Positions 11,503 to 22,393 of a stretch of 64,000 bases of DNA are shown in pieces. A model generated the notes under the pieces. The model was not told the origin of the DNA and did no database searches. It worked only from the letters and a program-made list of their open reading frames with translations. Made by a program: the position numbers and the translations under genes. Source of the stretch: Gonatopus flavifemur. Lineage: Eukaryota > Arthropoda > Insecta > Hymenoptera > Dryinidae. How positions within the stretch are numbered: the stretch's first letter is position 1; the number at the start of each line of letters is the position of its first letter. The stretch lies in contig JAFFJZ010000010.1 in the NCBI GenBank assembly GCA_018340375.1, positions 12,400,001 to 12,464,000 of the forward strand, written 5' to 3'.

Positions 11503-12605
11503 ACACGTCGTTCAATAAGTTCCGAGACTAACAACTAAAACAACATTTTTTCCTCAAAAATCATTCTTATTCATCAATATAATCTCCTTTCGAAGTGATA
11601 CAATCTTTCCAACGCCTTTTCAACATTTCTATACCATGTTTATAGAAGGATTTATCCTTTGCTCAAAAGTAGGCTTCAGTTTCGGCAATGACTTCATCAT
11701 TCGAGCCAAATTTTTTTCCCTGGAGCATTTTGTTGAGATGAGCAAGGAGCTAGTAGACGCTGGGGGCTAAATCTGGCGAATACGGGGGATGGGGAAGCAA
11801 ATCAAAGCCCAACTCGTTGAATTTTGCCATTGTTTCCATGGACTTGTGGCATGGTGCATTGTCTTGGTGAAAAGGGATTTTTTTCTTCTTCATGTGCGGT
11901 CGTTTTGCTGTGATCTCCTTCTTCAAACGTACCAACGAGTCAATATAATGATCACTGTTGATCGATTTACCTTTTTCCGGATAGTCAATGAAAATCACGC
12001 CATGTGTATCCCAAAAAACAGACGTCATGACTTTGCCAGCAGACTGCTGCGTTTTTGGACGCTTTGGGCGGCTTTCGCCAGCCATGCGCCACTCGGATGA
12101 TTGCCGATTCGACTCCGGAGTGACATGATGTATCCATGTTTCATCCATGGTCACGTATCGACGCAGGAAATCCTTTTTATTGCGAGTAAATGGCGATAAA
12201 CAGCTCTCTGAATCGTCGACTCGTTGCTGTTTTTGCTCCACTGAAAGCAATCGCGGCACCCACTTGGAAAAAACCTTTTTCATGCTCAATTTTTCATGAA
12301 GGATTGTAAATACGCTTCCAGATGATCTCACGGACCTTCACTTTGCGATTTTTCATTACGATTTTTAACACTTCACTCACATTTTCCGGTGTAACGGCTT
12401 CCAATGGCCTACCCGAACGTTCCGCATCGTTTGTGCCCGTCCGACCACGTTTAAACTCAGCCTACCAACGACAAATCGTTGGTTTGGATGGAGAGGAGTC
12501 CGGATAACGTTTTTCGAGCCATTGCTGGGCTTCTACGGTGTTTTCACCCATTAAAAAACAATGTTTCATCAACACTCGGAACTCACTTTTTTCCATTTTT
12601 CAAAC
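11503..12605 (-). pseudogene. Mariner transposase pseudogene, irritans-like
   Basis: The minus strand from the ATG near 12597 reads MEKSEFRVLMKHCFLMGENT, SSPSKPTICRW, RSGRPLEAVTPENV, YVTMDETWIHHVTPESNRQS, FHQDNAPCHKS, LLPHPPYSPDLAPS, ending KGDYIDE near 11575. This is a nearly full-length DD34D transposase of the irritans lineage (~345 residues). At least three in-frame stops are visible: after CRW, just after PSVY, and after AETEAYF; a frame change lies near 12330. TCGTTCAATAAGTTCCGAGA at ~11508-11527 looks like the 3' terminal repeat; no matching 5' terminal repeat is seen beyond 12605, so the element is probably 5'-truncated. Confidence 0.92.
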
Positions 12606-12639
12606 AAATTACAAAGTTAATGCGGTGGAATAAAGTCTA

Positions 12640-13450
12640 AAATTGAATTGGACATTTCTCATTCAATGCTATTGAATATTCAATCCCGTAAATATTCCTT
12701 TTATTTCCCATAAATTGCACTGAAAAAAAATTTCATCGAAAATCAATTATATTTTGTTGTTAGGGTAACTGAATATCATAGTCAAGTCAACGAATATATG
12801 ATCAGATTGACAGTATAATCGTTGACTTGACACCATGATGGTTGATTCAACTGCATGTAGTTGAGTCAACAGTGCATGTAGTTGAGGCAACAGTCAGATT
12901 CAGTTGGATATATCCAATCGTATTCTACTGTTGAATCAACTATATCACCGTTGTCTGTACCCACCTTTTTTTCAGTGTGGGATGATCGAATAATCCAATT
13001 GAAACCTATTGACCAATAAAATAAACAAACTCAAATCGAATTGGATATTCTGGATAGAAACCCAGTAAGTCTTGAATTTTTTACAATTTTCCCATTGGTT
13101 CCGATAGACCGAAATCACCGAAAATTCTGATAAAAACCGATAATTTAATCCGCTGAAAGGAATTCTGAATTCGAATTGGATATTTCTCATTCAATCCTAT
13201 TCAATTTTTAGATCCGTAAATGGTCCTATTATTCCCCATGAATTCGGATAGTGGAATAATCCGATTAAAACCTACAGACCGATCAAATCTGTACGAACTC
13301 TAAACGAATTGGACATTCTTCATAAAAACCGATTAAATTTCCCATTACGTAACATTTACGATCGGTTCCAATAGCTTTGGTCATGGAAATTTCCGATAAA
13401 AACCATTTGCCTCATGAAATGGAGAAATTTTCATATTCTCAATCAGATAT
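12640..13450. repeat. ~133-bp tandem array interrupted by a MITE
   Basis: GAATTGGAYATT starts recur at 12645, 13038, 13173 and 13306. After removal of the 12718-12977 insertion the spacings are about 131, 135 and 133 bases. Units share CTCATTCAAT, ATTTCCCATGAATT-like and AATAATCCRATTRAAACC words. No coding frame. The unit-to-unit comparison supplies an empty site for the inserted MITE. Confidence 0.75.
12718..12977. mobile_element. CACTG-ended MITE in tandem array
   Basis: 260 bp, beginning CACTGAAAAAAAA and ending TTTTTTTCAGTG, flanked by TG on both sides. The interior has GTTGA/TCAAC words (GTTGAGTCAACAG, TTGAATCAACTA). Replacing the element and one TG restores a sequence colinear with a neighbouring tandem unit (CATAAAT-TG-GGAT against CATGAAT-TC-GGAT). 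Confidence 0.88.
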
Positions 13451-14155
13451 CTCTCATACAAACCGATTGATCACTGAAAGTCATATTAATTCCAATAAAA
13501 CAAATATTTTTCTATCGGTAAATCCTCGATTCAATCCTATATATACCACGTTCCAATTAATTCCTATTCATCTTGAATCGGTAGTTGAGCCTCTCCGATT
13601 GACCCTATTCATTCCGATCAATTTTGAATCGGTTTTTATCGGTTTCTATTGGACCTTTTAACCAGGGGACTTTACTCTGACCTCGATAACTCTGCTGTTT
13701 GTGGTCCGATCGACGTGAAATTTTTACACGTTTCGTGTGAAGGTTCGCACTCTAGGGAAATGTGGCCCGTTCGGTACTACTAGCACCATCTTGGGGTTAG
13801 TCTCGGGACTGATTGAACGATGTGTTACCAGAGATGAGTTGAAGAGATCGCTAACGAGATATGGAAACCATAGTCCAGTTTATGATTGGCAGTATCACGT
13901 TTTCCGTTTATCTCTTCATACTGGTTGCCTTAGAAGAAAAATTCAGGCAATCATATATTTTTCTTCAAAAGAAAAAAACGTGATACGGATCATGAATTTC
14001 AACATTGTTTTAGCAATCTCTGCTATCCGTCTCTGGTGTTACTTACAACAGCAGCTCCGTAAATTGATGTTTTGTTTGTTGCAGAGACATCCAGCTGAGA
14101 ATTCCCGGATGCACGGGATTCCCAAATTTCCATGCAGACTCAGATTCTCACCCGG
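13451..14155. other. No recognised gene
   Basis: 13451-13670 continues CCGATT/AAACCG-type repeat words related to the preceding array. 13670-14155 contains an inverted pair around TATCACGTTTT (13890) and AAAACGTGATACG (13976). Open frames here look non-coding. Confidence 0.45.
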
Positions 14156-14300
14156 GAAAAATTAATTAGCTGTGATAGTTATTTTGTAATAAAAATATTG
14201 CTGTGATAGCTAAATTTCAGCGGCTACAACAACAATAACTGTTGCTGCCACGGCTAAAAAATAGCTACCATGCCTATTATTTAGCTATCCAAATATCAAC
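14156..14300. repeat. TAGCT/GCTGTGATAGC-rich repeat fragment
   Basis: Words TTAGCTATCC, GCTGTGATAGC and AAAAAATAGCTACC match the host repeat at 17337-17527 and 18100-18183, so this is another dispersed copy or fragment. Confidence 0.5.
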
Positions 14301-14411
14301 CACATGATTTTCCTTCGTGTGGATCTGTGTTACCCTTCAAGGCACCCCCTAGGTTCTTCGATCGTCTTTCAATCATTCCAAAAAATCATACTGGCAAAAC
14401 GTCTGGTTAAA

Positions 14412-14655
14412 CGGAGAAAAAAATTCACCATGACAGTAAAATCTCATTTCGTTTGATACTTTTTGCTGGAACGACAAATTTTTTGTCAGCAAAAAATTTC
14501 GACTCATTCGGCAAAATGTGTTTGCTATTCCATAAGCAATACTGAAAATTTTGCTGTCTCAGCAGATTTTTCGCTGCTACAATAGCAAAAAAGTTGCTGT
14601 ATCAGCAACAATTGAGAAACTTTGTGTCTTCACGAATTTTGTCTTCTCCGTTCAT
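14412..14655. mobile_element. CGGAGAA-ended MITE with GCTG words
   Basis: AACGGAGAAAAAAATTC at the left pairs with GAATTTTGTCTTCTCCGTT at the right. Interior words TTTGCTGT, CAGCAAAAA and TTTGCTATTCCATAAGCAAT are shared with 21470-21760 and 60440-60711. Confidence 0.6.
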
Positions 14656-15662
14656 CCTCTCATCGTGACTGATAGGATTTCTATCCATTGTGCGGATAGG
14701 TTTTGAAAATCGTTGATGAAATTCACATTTCGGAAACCGAGAGCAATGAAAAAATTTTATTTTCTAGAATTTGAGATGATGGAATTCTTTTAGAGTATAA
14801 GTACCGGTATACAAACGATCTACACCTTTTGAATTCCAGTCGAAATCTTTCAAACCTCTTGGTGTCCCGCCGAGATGTCCAAGATTTGTTGCAAAACGTT
14901 GACCTTCTTACCGTTGACAACACTTTCTACACAGTATTTTGTTTCCATCACTTCCAACATTTCAAGTTCTAAATGTTGTATTTATGAAACCTCATTTTTG
15001 AATTGTTTTTATTATTGAGAAAGATCTCAAGTGGAAAAACCCAATACTCATGTAGACTCTTCAAACTTTCCTCTTGACATGCAACTCCACTTGAACACTC
15101 CGCATCGATTTCAAAAGGATACATCTCTTTCCGCTCAATTTTCATGGAATCCTGACAAGAAGTCTTTCGAAACTCGATTAACATTTTTCTTTAATCATTA
15201 ATCCTCTCATATATATATTCGTTTGCTCCCACGATTGAATGATCGTTCTACTTTCATTTTTAACGTCTGTATTTGAACCCATTGAACGTGATATCCGATC
15301 ATTTTCGTTTCTCTTCCTTTTTTATAAAAACACATAAAAAACAAAGTCGAAGTCAATGATCGTGACCCATTGATATGAATGAGTTTATGTTTTTTAAAAA
15401 GAATGCATAATTTTATATGTAGATTGTTACAGATGAATTTCCGTTCCCCTAAACAGGTCTGCCCACCTCTCTAAATCGGCCTTGACTCTAACGTGTTGGA
15501 TCCGGAACGATTGTTGGAAGAAATTCATGCGGAATTCGATGATCGATTCACTTTGCGTCATTGAGAGTCTTTTACCTGGGACAGAACGCACCCTTGCCAT
15601 TGAATACTCTCAATAATGAAGCAGAAAACAAACTTCTGTTTGTCGTGTTCTTTTTTGCACAG
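14656..15662. other. No recognised gene
   Basis: A short stretch at 15457-15615 is open in two frames (for example LLEEIHAEFDDRF, and in another frame DSLCVIESLLPG), but neither could be identified nor tied to convincing splice sites. Confidence 0.35.
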
Positions 15663-15941
15663 TATTGACGTCAAATCGCCAATCATACATGTTTGAGAGG
15701 TATTTCATATTTCCTAACGATGACGAAGCAAAGGAGGCTAATCGCAAAGTAAGAATTCAATTATTTTATTTATTAACCACGAAAATATTATCGCGGGTTT
15801 TAGTTCGTTTGTGTGGGTATTTATGGTTTTTTTTTATAGGAAAGGAAATGCGAAAACCCCTGCTATAAAAATACGATTCAAACTCTCAAGAGAATACAAA
15901 CCACTCAGTATGTTTACGGAGAAAAAGGTATTCCTGGTTAA
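15663..15941 (+). CDS. Candidate two-exon gene fragment, unknown product
   Basis: Function not recognised. A pyrimidine-rich acceptor (TTCTTTTTTGCACAG, AG at 15661-15662) precedes an open exon 15663-15748 that encodes SYMFERYFIFPNDDEAKEAN and ends at the donor GTAAGA. The 91-base AT-rich intron 15749-15839 ends TTTTTTTTATAG. The second exon continues in phase 0 with ERKCENPCYKNTIQTL and runs to a TAA at 15939-15941. Intron length, both splice sites and frame agree, which is unusual by chance. The piece has two close cysteines. It could be the broken end of a longer gene: a MITE begins 11 bases after the stop. No start codon or upstream exon could be fixed. Confidence 0.3.
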
Positions 15942-15952
15942 AAAATTCGATT

Positions 15953-16103
15953 CACTGTAAAAATAAAGTCTTAATCTGTTTGCATCTTAATTTCAGACAA
16001 TGCTTTTTCCATTGTGTCGGCGATTGTTTTTTTCGGCTTAATTTGTTCGCATCGTAGATTCAGCCATGAAATGAGCTGAATTTAAGACTTTCTTTTTACA
16101 GTG
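15953..16103. mobile_element. CACTGTAAAAA MITE
   Basis: Starts CACTGTAAAAATAAAGTCTT and ends AAGACTTTCTTTTTACAGTG. Flanks TT/TC differ at one base. A partial copy is at 44504-44571. Confidence 0.8.
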
Positions 16104-16574
16104 TCGAATCCCGATACAAGAAGCTGATTCAAATCGATACAAAAAATGGAATGAATGAGTTTGAATTGTGTTTCTGCATCGAAATTAATAGAAATCAATC
16201 GGTTTAATGGGATTTTTCAACACTAAAAGTACCACAATGGACGTTGAAATACATCCATTGGATGTTCTTGGAGATTTGTGGTCTGTTGGGGTCCTATTAC
16301 CTTTCAAATTTCATTAGAAAAAATAAATAATCAGAAGAAAGTCAGTGGTTTTATTATATCATCTGTAATTTTCGATACCTTTCTTTCTATCAATAGGACT
16401 CTGAAGGTGTTTATTGAGGAGGTCATTGTGAAATATATTCAATCCAACTGAGCAATTTCTAATCAGTATCAACAGGATCTTTCCGAGCTCCACGGAAAAA
16501 AATGTTAAATTTCTCTACATAGCACAATAATGCTGTGTTTTGAGGCTTTTAATTGTCAATTTCATAAGATCAAT
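16104..16574. other. No recognised gene
   Basis: TCTGCATCGAAATTAATAG near 16173 resembles the interior of the MITE at 33488-33611 and marks a fragment of that family. Nothing else is delimited. Confidence 0.45.
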
Positions 16575-17132
16575 CCCAAGTGTGTATCAACGGCGGGCCC
16601 CATCTACGCCCAGGGTGGATGCCCATGCTACCCAACGTGGGCCAAGCTGGGCAGACAAATGGGGCCAACCCTGGGATGATAACATCGTTTCCAGCTTGGC
16701 CGTATTGCTTTGCCCGAGAATTGGTAACACCACGGGCCCAGCATAAACCCAGACTAGGCAATCAATACTGCCCCTTCCTTTTTGTTTTGAAATTGGAAAA
16801 TTGCTTTGAATTCTACCCAGTTCTACATCGTTCCCAGTGTTGAGCCCCATCCTGCTCATATGGGCCCAAGACTGGACCAAAGTGGGGCCAAAATTCATAC
16901 ACGCTGAGGATTGTACACACATGCTCGGGATATAAATTCACCCCAATCTTGGCCGAACGCTGGGCCAAATTGGGGCCCAGTTCAAATGTGTCCGCACTAA
17001 GATTCATTATTTCCATTTTTTACCAACCATAATTGTATGGGAAAACACAACAGGGCCAAGATTGAGCCAACAGCTTAAAGAGGATGGACCCAGCCTGGGG
17101 CCCATTGTCATTAAAGGCAATACACGCTCGGG
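16575..17132. mobile_element. CCCAAGTGTGTAT element, copy 1
   Basis: 558 bp, starting CCCAAGTGTGTATC and ending AATACACGCTCGGG, flanked by AT on both sides. The interior is unusually GC-rich for the region, with repeated GGGCCCA, TTGGGCC and GGCCAAG words. An inverted copy of nearly the same length is at 24516-25075. The overlapping open frames on both strands arise from the GGCCC-rich composition and are not credited. Confidence 0.9.
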
Positions 17133-17529
17133 ATGTCTTCATTACAGCAAATTCCTGCTAAAGGTGAAACTCTTCGGATCTAAGTTCCAGAGCCAAGTTC
17201 GGGAGTTCTGGGTCAAAATAGGGCTTTAACTGGTACAATTCTTCAACTTGGGAAATTTCTATCCAAGATATTACAGCGGAAGTAGAATGAAAAAGAAAAT
17301 TTGCAATTTCCAACCGTAGATTCAGTAGTTCAATATGTAAAAAAGGAAATAGCTATGGTAGCTACTCACTTTTTAGCACCCGTTTTTCACCGCTGTAGCT
17401 GAAGTAATTGCAGATGTAGCTATTTTTTAGCTACCGCAGGAGGAAATCGTAGCTAGAACTGCATGGGTTTTGTGGTTGAAATTTGGATAGCCAAATAATT
17501 GACCTGGTCAATTTTCGCTGCGGCAGCTA

Positions 17530-17826
17530 TACTGACAGAAAAACGACATGGTTAAAACATTCGTGGTCGCGATAACTTGAAATCTGGTTCGATTTACCAG
17601 GAAATATGATTGTGATGTCCGAAAAAAAAGGTTGAAGCCAAAATTAACTACATTTTTCCGGTTAGAAAATCTAGATTCTTTTCTCGGTGTGATAACCAGA
17701 ATATGTAGTTAATTTCGGCTTCAACCACTTTTTCTGGACATCACCATCACATTTCCTGGTAAATCGTATCAGATTTCAAGTTATTGCGAACACGAATGTT
17801 TCAACCAGTTCGTATTTCTGTCAGTG
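17530..17826. mobile_element. CACTGACAGAAA MITE
   Basis: Left end TACTGACAGAAA (first base changed from C), right end TTTCTGTCAGTG, flanked by TA. Arms are inverted over ~110 bases (ACCAGGAAATATGATTGTGA and counterpart; AATTAACTACAT with ATGTAGTTAATT). Its last bases were duplicated by the adjacent 8-bp TSD element, so it was there first. Confidence 0.82.
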
Positions 17827-17831
17827 TACAT

Positions 17832-18091
17832 TAGGGTGGTTCTTATTTTATATATAAATAGTGTTTTTTGATTTTTTTTTGTCAACAAACAAGTTTTCTG
17901 TACGGCCCACCCTATAATTTTGTTCTTCATCATGAAGGAGTGTTAAAATATTTTTTACATAATTTTCAAAATATTGTAACACTCCTCCATGATGAAGAAC
18001 AAAATTATAGGGTGGGCCGTACAGAAAACTTGTTTGTTGACAACAAAAAAATCAAAAAACACTATTTATATATAAAATAAGAACCACCCTA
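17832..18091. mobile_element. hAT-like palindromic MITE, copy 1, 8-bp TSD
   Basis: Starts TAGGGTGGTTCTTATTTT and ends AAAATAAGAACCACCCTA, flanked by the perfect direct repeat GTGTACAT at 17824-17831 and 18092-18099. It is an almost perfect palindrome over its full 260 bases with only a small loop near 17960. An 8-bp TSD is characteristic of the hAT superfamily and a few others. A 106-bp deletion derivative is at 37294-37399. No protein is encoded. Confidence 0.95.
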
Positions 18092-18183
18092 GTGTACATT
18101 TCTTGCTGCTACCGCTACGTGAGTCGCTGTGGTAGTTAAAAAATAGCTCCGTAGCTAATTTTGAGCTATCCAAATAATAGCTA

Positions 18184-19474
18184 CAGGTTGGTTGAAAAGT
18201 TCCTGCGCTCACCAAGAGATAGCACTGCTAGCTCAAAACTTTTTTTTTCTCAAGTTGGTATATCTGTCCTGAGAACACATGCAAAGTTACAAGTCATTCT
18301 GTCAATTCATTCTTTGTTTACAAGCCATTTGAAGTTGACGTGTCATTGATTTTTCTTGATATGGCAAAAATTGAATATCGTGCAGTCATTAGATTCTTTG
18401 TTTTGAAGGGTTTAAAAGCTAAGGAAATTTATGAACAATTGTTAGAAGTGTATAAGGAGTCCTCACCTTCAAAACGCACCGTTGAATTTTGAGCTGGTGA
18501 GTTTAAACGTGATCGTACTAGCCTTGAAGACGATCCACGCGAAGGACCACCAAAAACTGCAACCACAGCAGAAATCATTGAGCATGCACATAATATGGTT
18601 AGTGAAGATCCAAGTTTGACTAAGCGTGAAATTGCTAATGCCATAGGCATCTCAGACGAACGAGTACTCCATATTTTACATGAAGAATTACGTATGAAAA
18701 AACTGTTTGGAAAGTTAGTGCCGCACACGTTAACAATTCAACAAAAACTGGATCGAAAACAAATTTCTCAGCGTAATTTGGAGCGTTTTAAGCAGAATAA
18801 AACCGACTTCTTGCGTCGTTTTATAACTATGGATGAGACTTGGATCTACCACCATGATCCTAAATTGAAACAAGAACGTTTACAGTGGACTGAAGCTGGT
18901 TGTTCAGCTCCAAAGCAGGTGAAGTCACAACGATCAGCAAAGAAGGTTATGACATCAGTTTTTTGGGATGCAAAAGGAATTTTGTTCATTGGGAATCTTC
19001 AGAAAGGTAAAACAATCAACTCCGAATATTACTGCAGCCTTTTGGATCAGCTGGATGAAAAAATTCGTGAGAAAAGACCTGGTTTAAAGAAGAAAAAAAT
19101 CGTTTTTCATCACGATAATGCACCTGCTCAAAAAAGTGTTTTGACGATAGCTAAATTCAAAGAACTCAACTACGAATTGCTTGAACATCCACCGTATTCG
19201 CCAGATTTGGCTCCTAGCGACTACTATCTCTTCAGAAATCTCAAACAATTCCTTCGTGGAAAGCATTTTTCGTCGAATGAAGAGGCCATAGCAGCCGTAG
19301 ACGGTTATTTTGCAGAGCTTCCGGAAAACCATTATAAGGATGGGATAAAATTATTGGAAGATCATTGGAACAAGTGTATTGAGCTTCTAGGAGATTATAT
19401 TGAATAAAGAAATATATTTCGTAACAAAAACAGTATTCTTTCATTTCGAGCGCAGAAACTTTTCAACCAACCTG
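18184..19474 (+). mobile_element. Near-complete mariner element
   Basis: 1291 bp flanked by TA at 18182-18183 and 19475-19476. Both terminal inverted repeats are present: CAGGTTGGTTGAAAAGTTCC begins the left one (18184-18210), and the right one (19448-19474) differs at a single position over 27 bases. Contains the transposase frame 18361-19407. Inserted in the TAGCT repeat. Confidence 0.96.
18361..19407 (+). pseudogene. Mariner transposase with a single premature stop
   Basis: Full-length 348-codon transposase frame starting MAKIEYRAVIRFFVLKGL. The only defect seen is a TGA at 18490-18492 (codon 44), in the helix-turn-helix region, where related mariners have the W of a W.A.FK motif. The rest is open: WVPH-like LVPHTL block, then D158 (TMDETW), D252 (HHDNAP) and D287 (SPDLAPSDYYLF), the DD34D catalytic triad. 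It normally excises and inserts the element at TA. The open frame from the internal ATG at 18595 would lack the DNA-binding half. The stop implies inactivity unless read through. Confidence 0.95.
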
Positions 19475-19476
19475 TA

Positions 19477-20448
19477 ATTATTTTTTTCCATGTATTATCT
19501 GATGAACAATATTACATCATATATTGTGAGATTTTGAATTCAAAGGCCCAAAGTTCTTCGTTATCGCACTACGCCAGTCAATTTTTACAATATTCTTCTT
19601 TGCGTGCAAAAACATAAGTCATTCCGATGAAACGATGCTAATAATTCTGACAATGTTGATATTTTTCACGCTCATCTTCGTAATTTATGTACTTTGAAAT
19701 ATTACAACAATGATAAAAATGTATAAAAAAACATATCCTCTTATCTCATAAGTCACATTGTTCAAATCACATTTATCTTTACAACGGTAGATAGACGAAC
19801 AAAAATTTAAATGACTAAAATCATGGCAAATATTGAAACTCAAATTCTGAAACAGACATGTCTGCGAGAGGTATTTTGTTTAAAGAATACAAAACCTCTG
19901 AACTCCAAGTAAATATGATTTTATCACCCATGGCGAATGAATCACAGATATGTAAATCTTTATCCAATTTTCTATATATTATTCAATAAAAATGCTAATT
20001 CCATAGTTTGAATTCTTTCCACTACGCGGGAGATGTGAATATACTCAAACTTTATCGACAACGATTGAGAGGCATCGAGGAACTGCATTTATTTCAATGG
20101 AAACTTCCGATTGTTTTCTGTTTTTCTCTATCTTGGGCGTTGTACGTATTATTTTAATTGTTCCGAACGTCTCTGAAAATTATCTATGAATTTTATTGAG
20201 TCAATAATGGATAAAGAACCAATTTATATCTTATTTTCCAAATTTGTTAAAATCCTGAAATTTATTGCCAATATACAAGTCTAAAGTGTCGACGACACGA
20301 TGATTCGATCCTATATTGAAGAAGATTACTCATGCGGGTATAAAAAAAAGGGAATTATTGATTTGTACCAACTATTGTGAAGGGAAGTGTAGTACAAATA
20401 GAAATAAAAACCGATTAAAAAGGATGAATTTTCGTGGCGCCTGATGGA
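19477..20448. other. No recognised gene
   Basis: AT-rich sequence with no clear frame, element end or RNA gene. Confidence 0.5.
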
Positions 20449-20595
20449 ATGTACACAATCTTCTTGGTTTGCAGACTGGTTTCGTATCCTGTCTTCCATG
20501 CTCCTAACTCTGATCGTTGCTTCGGATGTTGGGAAGAAGAGGATTCACTGAATTTATATACCCGAGTGGACGATTGGGGGGTGCAGAATTATTAA
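20449..20595 (+). CDS. Possible 48-codon small ORF or terminal exon
   Basis: Reads MYTIFLVCRLVSYPVFHAPN then a CFGCWEEED segment to a TAA. A good acceptor-like TTCTTGGTTTGCAG inside it (ending 20474) means it might instead be a terminal exon. Composition (C..CW, acidic patch) is less simple than its surroundings. No homology recognised; weak call. Confidence 0.2.
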   Translation: MYTIFLVCRLVSYPVFHAPNSDRCFGCWEEEDSLNLYTRVDDWGVQNY

Positions 20596-21469
20596 TAATG
20601 ATTCATCAAAGACGAAATTTGAGTATCCGGAATGAGATTTTACTTTTCCATTGTGAATATTGGATAGAGTTCTTGAATCCTAATAGAAATGTGTAATATT
20701 CATACAACTAGTTGAATTGCGACTGTATGAAAACTGTATACAATAAGAAAAAACGTATACATGAATGCTATCACAAATTTATGTGAAATTTGGATATAAT
20801 TATGATATGTATTATGTGTATCCGGTATTCAAATTATATACAAGATTTATGAACTCATTCCATAACGAGGGTGGAAGCATTTTCAAAATTATATATAATT
20901 TATATACAAATTATATCGAATTATATATTTATAGAAAATTTTCCACCCGGGAATTGGAATAAGATTTTGTAAAATAATACTTTTCCTCCCACTAATGGTA
21001 ATAACCATCAAGATCAACCTCCTAATACTCCAGGCTTACGGACAAAAATAGTACTTTATCTAACGAAAGTTCTCTCAATGTATTTATAATATATTGAAAT
21101 TCCATGTTTTACCAAATTTTAAGGCAAAAATATTATAAAATACAATTTTAAACTATTATTCGATATAAGACCAACAGAAAAGCAACTTTCAAAATATTAT
21201 GAAAATAGAATTATAATTGTGTGAAAATCGATGGAATAATTGATGGATAATTGGGTGAAAATTGATCCATAATTGAGTGAAAATTGACGAAATGAACGAA
21301 CGCCATAGCGAGCGATAATTGATCAATTTCGTGATTTGACGAAGTCACGTACGTTTGCAGCGCCTTTGATGGAAGTTTTTAATTGCATATTTATTTCTGA
21401 TAAAGAAAAGAAAGTTCTGAAACATATTGATTCACCAACTACGTGAAAAATTCCAACACGAAGGAAACA
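20596..21469. other. No recognised gene
   Basis: 20700-20960 is rich in TATATACAA/ATTATAT words, and 21225-21290 has three AATTGR(G)TGAAAATTGA-like repeats. No coding frame is supported. Confidence 0.45.
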
Positions 21470-22110
21470 ACAATTCGTCGGGACAGCAGAATCTGATTTT
21501 GCTGGAAATTTTTCCTCTGACAACAATCTATTTGCCATCACAGCAATGTTATTAGCTATAGCAGCGACTTTTCAGCTGTGGCAGCAAAAATCGTTGACTT
21601 CTCCAGCGGAATTTGTTTGCTATTCTATAAATAATACTGAAAATTTGCTGGAAGAGTAAACATTCTTTGCTGTAACAGCTAAAAAATCGCTGCTCCAGTG
21701 GAAGAGATCCAGCAAAATTAGATTTCGCTATGACAGTGAATTTCCTTTTTCTCCGTGAATGTATGATATATGCATGATTAGAACATTCTGTCGGAAACTT
21801 CATAAGAATATTGTGAAGTTTTTTACATAAACAGTTTATTAAATTTCATAACGGAGATATTGGATTCAATAATAGAATTTTTAATGTTAATTTGTGAAAT
21901 TTGATGAATAATTTTTAATTTTCAAAAACACTCAGAAAAAAAGTTGCTGAAACAGCAAACCTCGAAAATTTGCTTTGCTGACATGGCAAAACTTGGTATT
22001 ACAGCAAAAATCTGGTTCTTTTAACAAGCGCTTGCCATTCAGCAATCCGGGATTGTAGATATACAGACGTCTAGAAAATTTTGCTGAATTCCCGAGCGGA
22101 AATTTGTTAC
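21470..22110. repeat. GCTG/CAGC-word MITE fragments
   Basis: Two stretches (about 21470-21765 and 21930-22100) carry TTTGCTATTC, GCAGCGAC and CAGCAAA words like 14412-14655 and 60440-60711; the first ends TTCTCCGTG at 21756. Ends are not well defined. Confidence 0.5.
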
Positions 22111-22393
22111 GGCTACATTGTGATCCTCGTCCTGTTTGTCCTGTTTGGTGTTTTAATCAGGGTGAAGTTCATATAGATATGAAAGGGCGATCACATTCAT
22201 ACAGATTCATAGCAGGGTGGTGCTGAAGTTGACTGCGTGATCCCAAAGATCCAAATTCGATTCATAACGAAATGAATGTTTTTTTCATTTAGAATTGTGA
22301 ATTTGGTTCCGATGGGAACATATCGAAATCTAAATGAGAATCGATTACCAAAATAACCTCGACTGAAGCTGTTTTCGAATATTGCCGTCTCAA

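Larger units (their letters stand above)
17337..19490. repeat. TAGCT-rich repeat hosting three insertions
   Basis: Pieces at about 17337-17527, 18100-18181 and after 19476 share AAATAGCTATGGTAGC, TTTTTTAGCTACCGC and GAGCTATCCAAATAATAGC. Together they form one older repeat into which the elements 17530-17826, 17832-18091 and 18184-19474 inserted. Confidence 0.55.

Noticed and set aside
13737..14165. 142-codon frame, one of the longest open frames in the window outside the transposases
   Set aside because: Crosses an internal inverted repeat and has no recognisable motif or conserved composition.
16540..17016. Several overlapping open frames on both strands
   Set aside because: They lie in the GGCCC-rich interior of a palindromic element; similar frames occur at 24356-25022.
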